Positions 17,435 to 25,906 of a stretch of 64,000 bases of DNA are shown piece by piece. The position numbers and the translations under genes were made by a program. The stretch covers positions 1,385,501-1,449,500 of the forward strand of contig BQJC01000001.1 of the NCBI GenBank assembly GCA_021604505.1, in the 5' to 3' direction. Below the pieces are notes generated by a model. It did no database searches, was not told the origin of the DNA, and was given only the letters and a program-made list of their open reading frames with translations. How positions within the stretch are numbered: position 1 is the first letter of the stretch; each line of letters starts with the position of its first letter. The DNA comes from Nitrospinaceae bacterium. GTDB lineage: Bacteria > Nitrospinota > Nitrospinia > Nitrospinales > VA-1.

Positions 17435-18643
17435 ATGGCATCCACCGCCAGGAAGCCGGCCTCTCGAAAAAAACGGACAAAAACCCCGGCAAAGCGAGCC
17501 TCAAGTTCAAAGAGCGTCTCCCGGCTGGTGATCCTCGTCGCGACCCGCAAGGGAGCGTGGCTGTATCATGGCGACGCTAAAAGAAAAACCTGGCGGGTGG
17601 ACGGACCGCACTTTCTGGGGCATATCATCAATCATCTCGTCCTCGATCCGCGCGATGGCAGGACGCTTCTGGCGGCGGCATCGACAGGTCACCTCGGCCC
17701 GACCCTCTTTCGCTCAACGAATCTCGGACGCACCTGGAAAGAATCCGAAAAGCCCCCGGCATTCGCCAAAGCGCTGAACGGCCATTCAGGCCGCGCCGTC
17801 AATCACACCTTCTGGCTCACCCCGGGCCACGCAAGCGAACCAGGCATTTGGTATGCGGGGACCTCTCCGCAGGGACTGTTTCGTTCTGAGGATGGCGGCA
17901 TCACCTGGGCGCCTTTTTCTTCGATTAACGACGATCCGCAATACAGAGAATGGATGGGCAGTGAACAGGACGGCACTCCGGATGGACCGAAACTGCACTC
18001 CATACTGGTTGACCCACGCGACCCCGCTCACCTGTATTTTGCCATGTCGGGCGGCGGCGTGCACGAATCGGTCGACGGCGGCGCAACCTGGAAGCCTTTG
18101 GTCAAGGGGATGGAAGTGGTTGCGGGGTTCGATCCGGACGATATCGGTTTTCACGATCCACATTGTGTCCGCTTGTGTCCCAGCGAACCGGACCGATTAT
18201 ATCAGCAGAATCATTGCGGCATTTACCGGATCGACCGACCGTCGGACACCTGGGTGCGGATCGGAAAAAAGATGCCCAAGCGCGTCGGCGACGTTGGTTT
18301 TCCGATGGTCGTGCACCCGCGCGATGCAAAAACCGTTTGGGTGTTCCCGATGGACGGCGGGACCGTCTGGCCGCGAACCAGCCCGAATGGACTGGCCTGT
18401 GTCTATGTCACCCGCAATGGCGGAAAAACCTGGAAGCGGCTCGAATCTGGTCTCCCTGAAGACCAGGCCTGGTGGACGGTGAAACGCCAGGCGATGACCG
18501 CAGATGCGCAGGAGAATATCGGATTATATTTTGGAACCACGAGTGGCGAGTTGTGGATGAGCCGCAATGAAGGCGACCGCTGGTCCTGCATCGCGCGTCA
18601 TCTTCCCGAAATCTATTCCGTGGAAACCGCGGAAATTCGCTGA
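17435..18643 (+). CDS. BNR/Asp-box beta-propeller (sialidase/VPS10-like fold)
   Basis: The protein has 402 aa. A Lys/Arg/Ser/Ala-rich leader (residues ~1-28) precedes a beta-propeller. Asp-box type repeats are visible: STNLGRTWKES, SEDGGITWAPF, SVDGGATWKPL, TRNGGKTWKRL and SRNEGDRWSCI. Such propellers bind glycans or proteins; catalytic sialidase residues cannot be confirmed by eye. A MoaD/ThiS-like gene follows by 47 bp. From memory, this BNR + MoaD pairing recurs in other bacteria, which would point to a conserved but uncharacterised partnership. There is no hydrophobic signal sequence, so it is probably cytoplasmic. Confidence 0.8.
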   Translation: MASTARKPASRKKRTKTPAKRASSSKSVSRLVILVATRKGAWLYHGDAKRKTWRVDGPHFLGHIINHLVLDPRDGRTLLAAASTGHLGPTLFRSTNLGRTWKESEKPPAFAKALNGHSGRAVNHTFWLTPGHASEPGIWYAGTSPQGLFRSEDGGITWAPFSSINDDPQYREWMGSEQDGTPDGPKLHSILVDPRDPAHLYFAMSGGGVHESVDGGATWKPLVKGMEVVAGFDPDDIGFHDPHCVRLCPSEPDRLYQQNHCGIYRIDRPSDTWVRIGKKMPKRVGDVGFPMVVHPRDAKTVWVFPMDGGTVWPRTSPNGLACVYVTRNGGKTWKRLESGLPEDQAWWTVKRQAMTADAQENIGLYFGTTSGELWMSRNEGDRWSCIARHLPEIYSVETAEIR

Positions 18644-18690
18644 GACTTTGTCCCGACGGTCGAAAGATTTGCTCTATCGAGGTCGTTTCA

Positions 18691-18948
18691 ATGAAAGTGC
18701 TGATTCCTACCCCGCTGTATTCTTATACGGCCAAACAGGAGGTCGAAGCGGTCGGCACGACCCTGGCTGAACTTCTCGCCGACCTCGACCGTCAGTTCCC
18801 CGGACTGCGATTCCGCGTGGTGGACGAACAGGACCGGATCAGAAAACACATGCGGTTCTTCGTCAACGGCCAGCAGACTTTCGATCTGACACACGCCCTT
18901 CACCCTGAAGATGCAGTGCAGATTGTTCAGGCGTTGAGCGGCGGATGA
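18691..18948 (+). CDS. MoaD/ThiS-family ubiquitin-like protein
   Basis: The 85-aa protein has the beta-grasp pattern of sulfur carriers: KVLIPTPLYSYT, the LAELLADLDRQFPGLR helix, MRFFVNGQQTF, LHPEDAVQIVQALSGG. It ends in the Gly-Gly tail that is adenylated and thiocarboxylated in MoaD, ThiS and relatives. A GAGGT site precedes the ATG. No moaE, moeB, thiF or thiG lies nearby, so it is unlikely to be the main molybdopterin or thiamine carrier. It is the last gene of the 16691-18948 run, after the BNR protein. Confidence 0.83.
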   Translation: MKVLIPTPLYSYTAKQEVEAVGTTLAELLADLDRQFPGLRFRVVDEQDRIRKHMRFFVNGQQTFDLTHALHPEDAVQIVQALSGG

Positions 18949-19226
18949 GACCCTGCCAATCAGTCCCATGAGGCATTCCCGATTTCCCTGTGGATCTGCA
19001 AAATGTATGAAAATGTTTACATAACCGCTCTAAAAGTACAATATCCCTTAAATTAAGACCCTTCCAAAAGTTTAGGTTCACACCATAAAACTTGAAATTC
19101 CGGGCTTTATTTTGCCTCTCATAAACTCGTACTTTTGGCATGAGGGGTGCATTGCAATTCATCACTCCACAAAAATTTAAGTCTATTCTGCAATGGTTTT
19201 CCTTAAAATTTTAATGAGGTGATGGT

Positions 19227-19841
19227 ATGAAAAGTGAGCGAAGCATATTAAATTTGATTCTGGCTACTGTGGCCCTTTTTGTGTTTTCAGCCCCGCAAGC
19301 GATCATGGCTGGTGAAACTCAGGTCACCAAAGATTTGAAACAAACGATCGATCAGGTCATTGAGATTGTCAATGACGAGAAGCTGAAACAGGATCCGAAA
19401 GCCCGGCGGGAACTTCTTCGCGACACCATTAACGAACGTTTCAATTACAATCAAATGGCCGTTCGGGCGCTTGCTGAAAACTGGAACCCCAGAACCCCCG
19501 AAGAGAGGAAAGAGTTCACCGAAATGTTCCAGAAGCTTTTGGAACGTTCTTACGCTAAAAAAATTGAAACCTTTGGCAGTGGAAAAGTGGACTACAAAGA
19601 TGAAGTGATTAAAGGCAAGTACGCGATGGTGAAGACCACCGTGGAACAACGAGGGAAATCCGTCAGCCTGGATTATAAATTGATTCAGGAAAATGGCGAG
19701 TGGAAAGTCTATGACTTTGTGGTCAAGGGAGTCAGTGTGATCCGTAATTACCGCAACCAGTTTTCGAAAACGCTCAAAAATCAATCCTTCAGCGAACTAA
19801 TGAAGAAAATGGAAGCCACTGAGGAAGAAAACACCATTTAA
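19227..19841 (+). CDS. MlaC/Ttg2D-type periplasmic phospholipid carrier (copy 2)
   Basis: The 204-aa protein has a signal peptide (ILATVALFVFSAPQAIMA) and the MlaC domain: KQTIDQVIEIV, FNYNQMAVRALAENW, MFQKLLERSYAKKIETF, WKVYDFVVKGVSVIRNYR. By eye more than half of its residues match the copy at 13589, and both starts share GAGGTGATG plus an AT-rich leader with AAAATTTAAGT-like sequence. It is probably a recent duplicate. As with copy 1, no other Mla component is nearby. Confidence 0.87.
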   Translation: MKSERSILNLILATVALFVFSAPQAIMAGETQVTKDLKQTIDQVIEIVNDEKLKQDPKARRELLRDTINERFNYNQMAVRALAENWNPRTPEERKEFTEMFQKLLERSYAKKIETFGSGKVDYKDEVIKGKYAMVKTTVEQRGKSVSLDYKLIQENGEWKVYDFVVKGVSVIRNYRNQFSKTLKNQSFSELMKKMEATEEENTI

Positions 19842-19889
19842 ACTGAGGTTTGTGAGGGAGTTTGGCTGTAAGATGGGGAAAGATCTGGA

Positions 19890-20480
19890 TCAGTTCAGGG
19901 TGTCTGGCGAACCGCGGCCGCCAAAGGAAAACAGGTGGTTGGCGTTCATTTGCGCAACCGCCAGAGATTCCTGAACCGGGTCGGAAAAGGAGCGGTCAAA
20001 CTCGTGCAGATATTTGATCACCGAAATCATCCAGTCAGCGTCACGTGGGGCCTGGATGACCGCAATATTCTGATCCTCATACTCTTTACAGATTTTATCC
20101 GCTGCCTTGCCGACCGCAGGCAGCGTTTTTTTCTTTTGAATGGTCAGGGGCCTCACCGGGTCGACCTGAACGACTTCCAGCCCTTGATACTCTTCAGGAA
20201 CGTCCTCCGTAATGAATTCTTCAATGGGAACCCCGTTTAAATCCATCCATCCCGGTTTCGCAAGGGAGGCCACATAAAGCGGCGCGCGTTGAATGGTGGC
20301 ATGCTCGGCGTAGCCTTCGCGGAGGATGGTTTTATCTTTACCCGCCTTGCCAAAGACCACGAAGTCCCAGCGTCCGTAGGTCATGCTCTTTTGCCGCTGA
20401 ATGATGACCGTTTCCTCAACGGCCTTTTCAATAGCCTCGAATGCTTTTTTGTCTTTTGCTTTCAATTTGATTTGCGGCAT
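19890..20480 (-). CDS. Conserved-looking hypothetical protein
   Basis: The 196-aa soluble protein starts at an ATG with an excellent GAAGGAGGGA ribosome site. Its parts look well ordered: KKAFEAIEKAVEETVIIQRQ (helix), RWDFVVFGKAGK (strand) and VEYAEHAT-like polar segments. No signal peptide or membrane span. It converges on the second MlaC gene. I do not recognise the family. Confidence 0.65.
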   Translation of the reverse strand: MPQIKLKAKDKKAFEAIEKAVEETVIIQRQKSMTYGRWDFVVFGKAGKDKTILREGYAEHATIQRAPLYVASLAKPGWMDLNGVPIEEFITEDVPEEYQGLEVVQVDPVRPLTIQKKKTLPAVGKAADKICKEYEDQNIAVIQAPRDADWMISVIKYLHEFDRSFSDPVQESLAVAQMNANHLFSFGGRGSPDTLN

Positions 20481-20568
20481 GTTCCCTCCTTCCAGAAGCA
20501 GGTTCCTTAATTAATTATAATATAAATTGTTAACGATATTGCGAAACCTTTTGTCAGAATAATTAAAT

Positions 20569-20596
20569 TTAACCCGGACGCTAATTTTGTTATACT
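20569..20596 (+). promoter_or_regulatory. Possible sigma70 promoter for murJ
   Basis: TTAACC at 20569-20574 and TATACT at 20591-20596 with a 16-bp spacer lie about 75 bp upstream of the murJ start. Only the -10 box is strong. Confidence 0.35.
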
Positions 20597-20671
20597 CTCA
20601 GCTCCTTTAAGGGTGCAGATCATACAGGAAGAATCCATTCACTGTTCCCACCGAACCTTCCTTCCCATTGC

Positions 20672-22237
20672 ATGGAGAATAACAAAAAAGTAAGCAAAGC
20701 GGCGGGAGCTGTCAGCGGCATGACCCTCCTTTCCAGGGTATTTGGAATGGTGCGGGATCTCGTGGTCGCCATGCAGTTTGGCTCATCCGCCGCCGCGGAT
20801 GCCTTTTTTGTCGCTTTTCGCATTCCCAATATGCAGAGGAAGATTCTCGGCGAAGGCGCGGTCAGCGCGGCTTTTATCCCGGTATTCACCGATCTTTTGA
20901 AAACCAGGGGGAAGAACGCCGCCTGGGAAATGACCGCCAACCTGCTGAACATTCTTTTCGTCATTCTGGTGACCGTTACCCTGGCGATGGTTGTTTTCAG
21001 TCCGGCAGTCGTTACCGTATTTGCGCCCGGCTTTTTAGATGACCCGGAAAAATTTGATCTGACGGTGAAACTGACCCGTTGGATGGCCCCCTATCTGATC
21101 TTTATCGGCGTGGCGGCATTTTGTATGGGCATTTTGAACACCTTCCAGGTTTTTGCCCTTCCTGCCGCCGCGCCGGTCCTGCTCAATATCAGCATGATTC
21201 TCGGGGTGCTTTTCGTTTCGCCGTTGATGGAAGAGCCGATCCTGGGCCTGGCTGTAGGGGTTCTGGTTGGCGGCGTTTTACAGTTTCTAGTGCAACTCCC
21301 TGCAACCTTCCGCAAGGGATTGAGATTAGTCAAAACATTCAAGCCACGGCACCCCGAGATCGTCAGGATCGGCAAATTGATGGTCCCGGTCATGTTCGGA
21401 CTGGCCGTTTACGAATTCAATATGCTGGTCGATACCCTCCTCGCGTCACTGCTTCCGGGAGGCTCCATATCGTATTTATACTACGGCAACCGGCTGGTGC
21501 AACTGCCGCTGGGAGTGTTCGGGGTGGCGCTGGGAGTGGCCATCCTGCCCATGTTGTCCCAGCAGGCCGCAAATAAAGATTTTTCGGAACTGAAAAAAAC
21601 CCTCTCTTTCGGAATTCGATTTATTTTATTCATTACGGTTCCCGCCACGGTAGGGCTGATCGTTTTGAAGTTTCCCATCATCAACGTGCTCTGGGAGCGC
21701 GGAGAGTTTTTGCGGGCCTCGACCGACGGGACAGCCATCGCGCTGTTGTATTACTCGCTGGGGCTCTGCGCTTTTTGCGGAATCAAGGTGGTCGTGCCGG
21801 CTTTTTACTCGCTCCAGGACACAAAAACCCCGGCAAGAATAGGTGTCTATTCGATGCTTCTCAATGTCGTGTTGAACGTCGTTTTGATGGGACCCCTGCA
21901 ACATGGAGGTCTGGCTCTTGCCACCTCAATTTCGGCTTTTTTTAATGTTTTACTGCTGATCTATTTTTTGAAAAAACGCCTGGGGTTGATCGGTGGACGC
22001 CTGATACTCACGACCACCATCAAATTAGCCCTGTCCTCCACCCTGATGGGGATTCTCATTTATTATTGCGACCAGGCCTTTTTTGATCCCTTGGCGCCGA
22101 TCGGAGAGCGGGTTTTAGTATTGACGGGTTGCATTTTTACCGGGGTATTCAGCTTTGGAGTTTTATCCTATCTCCTGAAAAATGAAGAATTGACCTTTCT
22201 CCTGGAGCTGTTCCGAAACCGTTTGCGAAAAGCCTGA
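20672..22237 (+). CDS. murJ: Lipid II flippase MurJ
   Basis: The 521-aa protein is a MATE-like polytopic membrane protein with about 14 hydrophobic segments. The N-terminus carries the MviN/MurJ signature: TLLSRVFGMVRDLVVAMQFG, then AADAFFVAFRIPN and GEGAVSAAFIPVF. Arg residues in the FGMVRD and FRIPN segments match those lining the lipid II cavity in the family. MurJ moves the peptidoglycan precursor lipid II to the periplasmic face. The gene stands alone before thrH and is the only cell-wall precursor gene in the window apart from the transglycosylase. Confidence 0.93.
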   Translation: MENNKKVSKAAGAVSGMTLLSRVFGMVRDLVVAMQFGSSAAADAFFVAFRIPNMQRKILGEGAVSAAFIPVFTDLLKTRGKNAAWEMTANLLNILFVILVTVTLAMVVFSPAVVTVFAPGFLDDPEKFDLTVKLTRWMAPYLIFIGVAAFCMGILNTFQVFALPAAAPVLLNISMILGVLFVSPLMEEPILGLAVGVLVGGVLQFLVQLPATFRKGLRLVKTFKPRHPEIVRIGKLMVPVMFGLAVYEFNMLVDTLLASLLPGGSISYLYYGNRLVQLPLGVFGVALGVAILPMLSQQAANKDFSELKKTLSFGIRFILFITVPATVGLIVLKFPIINVLWERGEFLRASTDGTAIALLYYSLGLCAFCGIKVVVPAFYSLQDTKTPARIGVYSMLLNVVLNVVLMGPLQHGGLALATSISAFFNVLLLIYFLKKRLGLIGGRLILTTTIKLALSSTLMGILIYYCDQAFFDPLAPIGERVLVLTGCIFTGVFSFGVLSYLLKNEELTFLLELFRNRLRKA

Positions 22238-22251
22238 GGCTACGCTGCCCC

Positions 22252-22279
22252 TTGTTTTCATCTGTTCTTCCTCTATAAT
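22252..22279 (+). promoter_or_regulatory. Sigma70-type promoter for thrH
   Basis: TTGTTT at 22252-22257 and a consensus TATAAT at 22274-22279 with a 16-bp spacer lie 36 bp before the thrH start. Confidence 0.5.
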
Positions 22280-22315
22280 GTCCGCCCAACCATTGTCTGA
22301 AAGGAAACGTGTCGA

Positions 22316-22939
22316 ATGATTGCCTGTCTGGATCTTGAAGGGGTCCTGGTGCCCGAAGTGTGGATCGCCTTTGCGAAAAAAACCGGGATCGAAAAACTCC
22401 GCCTCACCACGCGGGACATCCCGGATTATAACGAGTTGATGCGTGGCCGGCTGAAAATCCTCGAGGAGAATAACCTGAAACTGACGGACATTGAAGACGT
22501 GATCCGCGGCATTGCTCCCCTGCCGGGAGCGTATGAGTTTTTGCAATGGCTTCAGTCGGAATTTCAGGTGATCATTTTATCGGACACATTTTATGAATTT
22601 GCCGGGCCTTTGATGGCGCAACTGGGAAACCCCACGTTGTTTTGCCACAGTCTCCTTGTGGATGGTGAAGGAAGAATCACTGACTACCGATTGCGGATCA
22701 CCGATGGCAAGACCAAGGCGGTCCGGGCGCTGAAGAATCTAAACTTTCAGGTGATTGCCGCCGGGGATTCCTACAACGACACGGGAATGTTGCAAGAAGC
22801 CAATGCCGGGATTCTATATTGTCCGCCGGATAACGTGATCGAGGAATTTCCGCAATTCAAAGTGACACAAAATTACGGGGAATTTAAAGAGGCATTGCTC
22901 GCCACGCGTGAGGCTTTGCTGACAACCACGGCACCCTAG
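22316..22939 (+). CDS. thrH: ThrH: phosphoserine phosphatase / homoserine phosphotransferase
   Basis: The 207-aa HAD-superfamily protein has motif I CLDLEGVLVPEVW (Asp nucleophile near residue 6), motif II ILSDTFYEF, and motif III/IV IAAGDSYNDTGML. The pattern EGVLVPE with a short cap matches ThrH, which dephosphorylates phosphoserine and can transfer the phosphate to homoserine. ThrH can thus serve serine synthesis and give an alternative route towards threonine. The gene has its own promoter and converges on the SH3-protein gene. Confidence 0.88.
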   Translation: MIACLDLEGVLVPEVWIAFAKKTGIEKLRLTTRDIPDYNELMRGRLKILEENNLKLTDIEDVIRGIAPLPGAYEFLQWLQSEFQVIILSDTFYEFAGPLMAQLGNPTLFCHSLLVDGEGRITDYRLRITDGKTKAVRALKNLNFQVIAAGDSYNDTGMLQEANAGILYCPPDNVIEEFPQFKVTQNYGEFKEALLATREALLTTTAP

Positions 22940-22942
22940 CCG

Positions 22943-23461
22943 TCATTTTATTTCTGTGTCCAGATCATCCTTGATGATCCATCCGACTTTCCCGCCACCG
23001 GTTATTTTCCACCAGTCCTCGTTGCCTTCGAGAATGGTGACCTTGGCTCCCTTTTTCAGAACCGTCAGGGTTTTCCCGTCATTGGATGGTTTCTCCCGCA
23101 CTTTCGACTGATCGGCTTTGATGTGGTGGCTTGTCGTGAAATCCACCGCGTGTGGTTTTGCGACTTTCTTCCCGGATTTCGATTTCATGACAGGGCCCTC
23201 CTCCACCGGGGCTTCTTCCCGGCTGTCCCACAATTGCAGATCCAGCTTAAAGATAGCGAGGGCGGAGAATAAAGCGACGATCAGAAAAATTCTAAAAAAA
23301 GTCTGGCCAAATCCAATACCCTCATCCGGTTCTTCCTCGGGAATATTGGGCGGGCCGCAATGCGGACAAAACGCGGCCCCTGCAGGAATCGGTTCCCGGC
23401 AGTGAGAACAATATTCCTGCCCCCCTCTTTTTTTGGCGTTTCCAATCAAAGAATCTTTCAT
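22943..23461 (-). CDS. Zinc-ribbon / membrane-anchored / SH3 protein
   Basis: The protein has 172 aa. Residues ~17-35 form a double-Cys zinc ribbon (CSHC, then CPHC). One membrane helix follows (FFRIFLIVALFSALAIFKL). The C-terminal ~60 residues are a bacterial SH3-like domain (KVREKPSNDGKTLTVLKKGAKVTIL, WWKITGGGKVGWIIKDDL). The layout puts the ribbon in the cytoplasm and the SH3 domain in the periplasm, where such domains often bind peptidoglycan. Role unknown. The M32 carboxypeptidase gene lies 15 bp upstream on the same strand. Confidence 0.8.
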   Translation of the reverse strand: MKDSLIGNAKKRGGQEYCSHCREPIPAGAAFCPHCGPPNIPEEEPDEGIGFGQTFFRIFLIVALFSALAIFKLDLQLWDSREEAPVEEGPVMKSKSGKKVAKPHAVDFTTSHHIKADQSKVREKPSNDGKTLTVLKKGAKVTILEGNEDWWKITGGGKVGWIIKDDLDTEIK

Positions 23462-23476
23462 TGCCAGTTTTCCCTC

Positions 23477-24991
23477 TTAATCCAGTTGATAGACGGCTTG
23501 ATACTTATTTTTGAGATAATCGATAAAAATGTCAGGGTTGAGGGGTTCTCCGGTGACTTGCAGGACCAGTTCCTGAGGGGTGTATAGCCTGCCCTGACGG
23601 TGGATTTTTTCGTTCAGCCAGTTTTTAATGGGGGAAAAATCCCCCTTCTCGATATGTTTCTCCGTTTCCGGGACTTCGCGGACCAGAGTTCCATAAAACT
23701 GACAGGCATACATGGCGCCCAACGTGTATGAAGGGAAATAACCAAAAGACCCACTGCTCCAGTGCACATCCTGAAGGACTCCCAGCGTATCCGTAGGAGG
23801 TTTGACGCCCAGGTAGTTTAACATTTTATCGTTCCAGATTTCCGGCAAATCATCCACGGTCATTGAGCCGTCGAACAAACCCTTTTCAATTTCAAATCTC
23901 AGGATCACGTGCAGGGGATAAGTCAACTCGTCGGCTTCCACGCGGATGAACGAAGGCTGGCAGGTGTTGATGGCTTTATACAGCGCATCAGCAGGCACTC
24001 CGTTGAGATTGTCCGGAAACGTAGCGCGAAACGTATCGAGGTAGCGGGTACAAAATGCCAGGCTCTGCGCGATCATTCGCTCCCAGAAAAGCGATTGCGA
24101 TTCATGAATCCCCATCGTCAACGGTTCAGAAACCGGCAGGTCGCGGCCCTCCGCCATGCGGCCCTGCTCGTAAAGCCCGTGCCCCGTCTCGTGAATGACC
24201 GCATACAACGATTCGATAAAATCGCTGTCCTTGTAACGGGTGGTGATGCGAACGTCCGTCGGGTGTCCTCCTCCGCAGAACGGATGGACGGAAACATCCA
24301 TGCGTCCCTGATCAAAAGCGAACCCCATGTCCGTGCTGATCTTTCTGCCCAGCGCTTCCTGCTTGTCCACCGGAAACGTGCCCTGTAAAAAAGAAGTGTC
24401 CGGCTGCGGTTTGTCCTGAATAGCCTGAATCAGCGGGATCAGTTCCGCCTTCAATCGTTCAAAGATAGGAGCGATCTCCGCCATCGTGGTCCCGCGCTCA
24501 AAATCGTCGATGTTCGCGTCGTAAGGCGCAAGGTCGGGAAAGACACACTTGGCCCACTGTTTTTTTAAGTCCAGAAAGCGCTTGAGGACCGGCGCGAAAT
24601 CGGAAAACCGGTTGTCCTTGCGGGCATTGGCCCAGACGAGGTGGCCCCTTGAACTCAGCTCGGCCATTTCCTGGACCAACTTCTTTGGGACTTTGGTCTC
24701 CATGTCGTAGTCCCGCTGAGCTTCACGGATGTTGCACCACTCATGGGCGTTGAAAGCCGAAGGATCTTCTTTTTGCAGTTTGTCCAGACATTCGCCCAGC
24801 CTGGGGTCCGTGTCTCTTTCATGAATCACCCCGGCCAGGGCGGAGATCTGTTTCGCGCGCGCCTCCCCCGCACCGGAGGGCATGATCACCTCCTGATCCC
24901 AATGCAAAGTGCTCATCACTCCTTCGAGGCGGGAGATTTCCTCCAACTTTTCGACTAAATCTTCGTATGCGCTATTTACAACCGTTGTCAT
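23477..24991 (-). CDS. M32-family metallocarboxypeptidase (Taq type)
   Basis: The 504-aa protein is of normal length for M32. The zinc site is the HETGH in VIHETGHGLYEQG near residue 267. The family segments LHWDQEVIMPSGAGEARAKQ near the start and GIHESQSLFWERMIAQS after the zinc site are both present. These cytosolic enzymes remove C-terminal amino acids from peptides and depend on zinc or cobalt. A zinc-ribbon/SH3 protein gene follows directly on the same strand. Confidence 0.92.
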   Translation of the reverse strand: MTTVVNSAYEDLVEKLEEISRLEGVMSTLHWDQEVIMPSGAGEARAKQISALAGVIHERDTDPRLGECLDKLQKEDPSAFNAHEWCNIREAQRDYDMETKVPKKLVQEMAELSSRGHLVWANARKDNRFSDFAPVLKRFLDLKKQWAKCVFPDLAPYDANIDDFERGTTMAEIAPIFERLKAELIPLIQAIQDKPQPDTSFLQGTFPVDKQEALGRKISTDMGFAFDQGRMDVSVHPFCGGGHPTDVRITTRYKDSDFIESLYAVIHETGHGLYEQGRMAEGRDLPVSEPLTMGIHESQSLFWERMIAQSLAFCTRYLDTFRATFPDNLNGVPADALYKAINTCQPSFIRVEADELTYPLHVILRFEIEKGLFDGSMTVDDLPEIWNDKMLNYLGVKPPTDTLGVLQDVHWSSGSFGYFPSYTLGAMYACQFYGTLVREVPETEKHIEKGDFSPIKNWLNEKIHRQGRLYTPQELVLQVTGEPLNPDIFIDYLKNKYQAVYQLD

Positions 24992-25387
24992 GATGTTCTC
25001 GAATTTATTGGGTTAATCCCTGATCGGGGAAGGATCACTTCAGTGATGAAACCTTAAATTTACCACAACACCCACAGGGTGACGACACAAAGATCGCAAA
25101 GAAAACAATAGGGCTGAAAAAGGATCGATAGGATTAATAGGATGAACCAAATTAATCCTTCTCCCCTTCAAGGGGAGAGGGCTGGTGAGGGGTGGTAGCT
25201 CCTCCCTTCTTTGAAGCACCCCTTCTTTTAAGGTTGCGCCATTTTCAAAGGCTCGCGATAGGGTTATGGAAGTCCTCCTGCGATGGGGGGGGAGGAAAGG
25301 GCGAATCCACATGACACAGGCAAAAAAACTGATATAATCCGGTCCATTCTGTTAATCCTGTCTAATAAAAATTATTGAGTTAGAACT
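24992..25387. other. Intergenic gap with a palindromic repeat
   Basis: The gap contains the CTCCCCTT-C-AAGGGGAG palindrome (listed separately) but no convincing gene. An 90-codon minus-strand frame through it is generated by the repeat. Confidence 0.5.
25155..25195. repeat. GC-rich dispersed palindromic repeat, copy A
   Basis: CTCCCCTT (25161-25168) and AAGGGGAG (25170-25177) are perfect inverted arms around one C, followed by AGGGCTGGTGAGGGG. A relative of the same CTCCCC/GGGGAG + GTGAGGGG family lies at 49895. Confidence 0.6.
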
Positions 25388-25633
25388 ATGGAAAATGAAA
25401 CGGTGAAGACCATCGAGGGTCGGTTGGAGATTCTCTACAAGGGTGTGATCAGTGAAGAGAACTCGGTGCAGTACTATGAAAGCCTCATCGAAAAAACTTT
25501 CGGCGACGCGGAGGAAGACATCGGCAAGCGGCGTATGTATGAAGATCTCAAGCAGGAAGAAGTGAAGCACGTCGAAAAATTCCGTTCCCTCATTAAGCAC
25601 TGGGAAGAAAAATTGGATGAATTGAAAAAATGA
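25388..25633 (+). CDS. Small two-helix ferritin-like protein
   Basis: The 81-aa protein has two helices bearing ferritin-type residues: a Glu-Glu pair in GVISEENSVQYYESL (residues ~20-34) and EEVKHVEKF with an E..H motif (~57-65). It resembles half of a rubrerythrin-type four-helix bundle, so a dimer would rebuild a di-iron site, as in encapsulated ferritins. That is inference. It sits directly upstream of the iron-uptake operon but is separated by 270 bp and a promoter. No encapsulin gene is visible. Confidence 0.6.
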   Translation: MENETVKTIEGRLEILYKGVISEENSVQYYESLIEKTFGDAEEDIGKRRMYEDLKQEEVKHVEKFRSLIKHWEEKLDELKK

Positions 25634-25683
25634 CCTCCCTCTGCGGTCTCAGCGTTCACTACGGTTAAATTAAATCCCCCCGA

Positions 25684-25702
25684 CCCCCTTTATGAAAGGG
25701 GG
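25684..25702. repeat. Perfect 8-bp inverted repeat
   Basis: CCCCCTTT and AAAGGGGG around ATG, 50 bp after the ferritin-like gene. The downstream sequence is not T-rich, so terminator function is doubtful; it looks like a dispersed repeat. Confidence 0.45.
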
Positions 25703-25760
25703 AGAAGATCACAAGACTATAAACCCCGTATTTTCATAGGTTTTTGCCTTCGCTTAATCA

Positions 25761-25789
25761 TTGACAAGATTGCCCCCATGAAATAGAAT
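25761..25789 (+). promoter_or_regulatory. Strong sigma70-type promoter of the iron-uptake operon
   Basis: TTGACA at 25761-25766 and TAGAAT at 25784-25789 with an exact 17-bp spacer. The Fur-box match begins one base after the -10 box, so a bound repressor would block RNA polymerase. Confidence 0.7.
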
Positions 25790-25804
25790 TGATAACAATT
25801 CTCA
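25790..25804 (+). promoter_or_regulatory. Fur box (7-1-7 match)
   Basis: TGATAACAATTCTCA matches the Fur 7-1-7 consensus TGATAATnATTATCA at 12 of its 14 defined positions. A partly overlapping perfect palindrome, AGAATTG-N4-CAATTCT, covers 25785-25802. The site lies at the presumed transcription start of the cytochrome c-FTR1 gene and predicts iron repression by the Fur encoded at 54492. Confidence 0.68.
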
Positions 25805-25906
25805 TTTTTATTTTAATGCGAAAGGCCTGCGAAGCCCATTGGAATCAAAGCCCGTTTTAACCACTTGATTAACCATACATTTCTCTAACTATCCATAAAT
25901 ACACCC

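Noticed and set aside
25040-25312. 90-codon minus frame
   Set aside because: It passes through the repeat at 25155 and has no ribosome site or domain.
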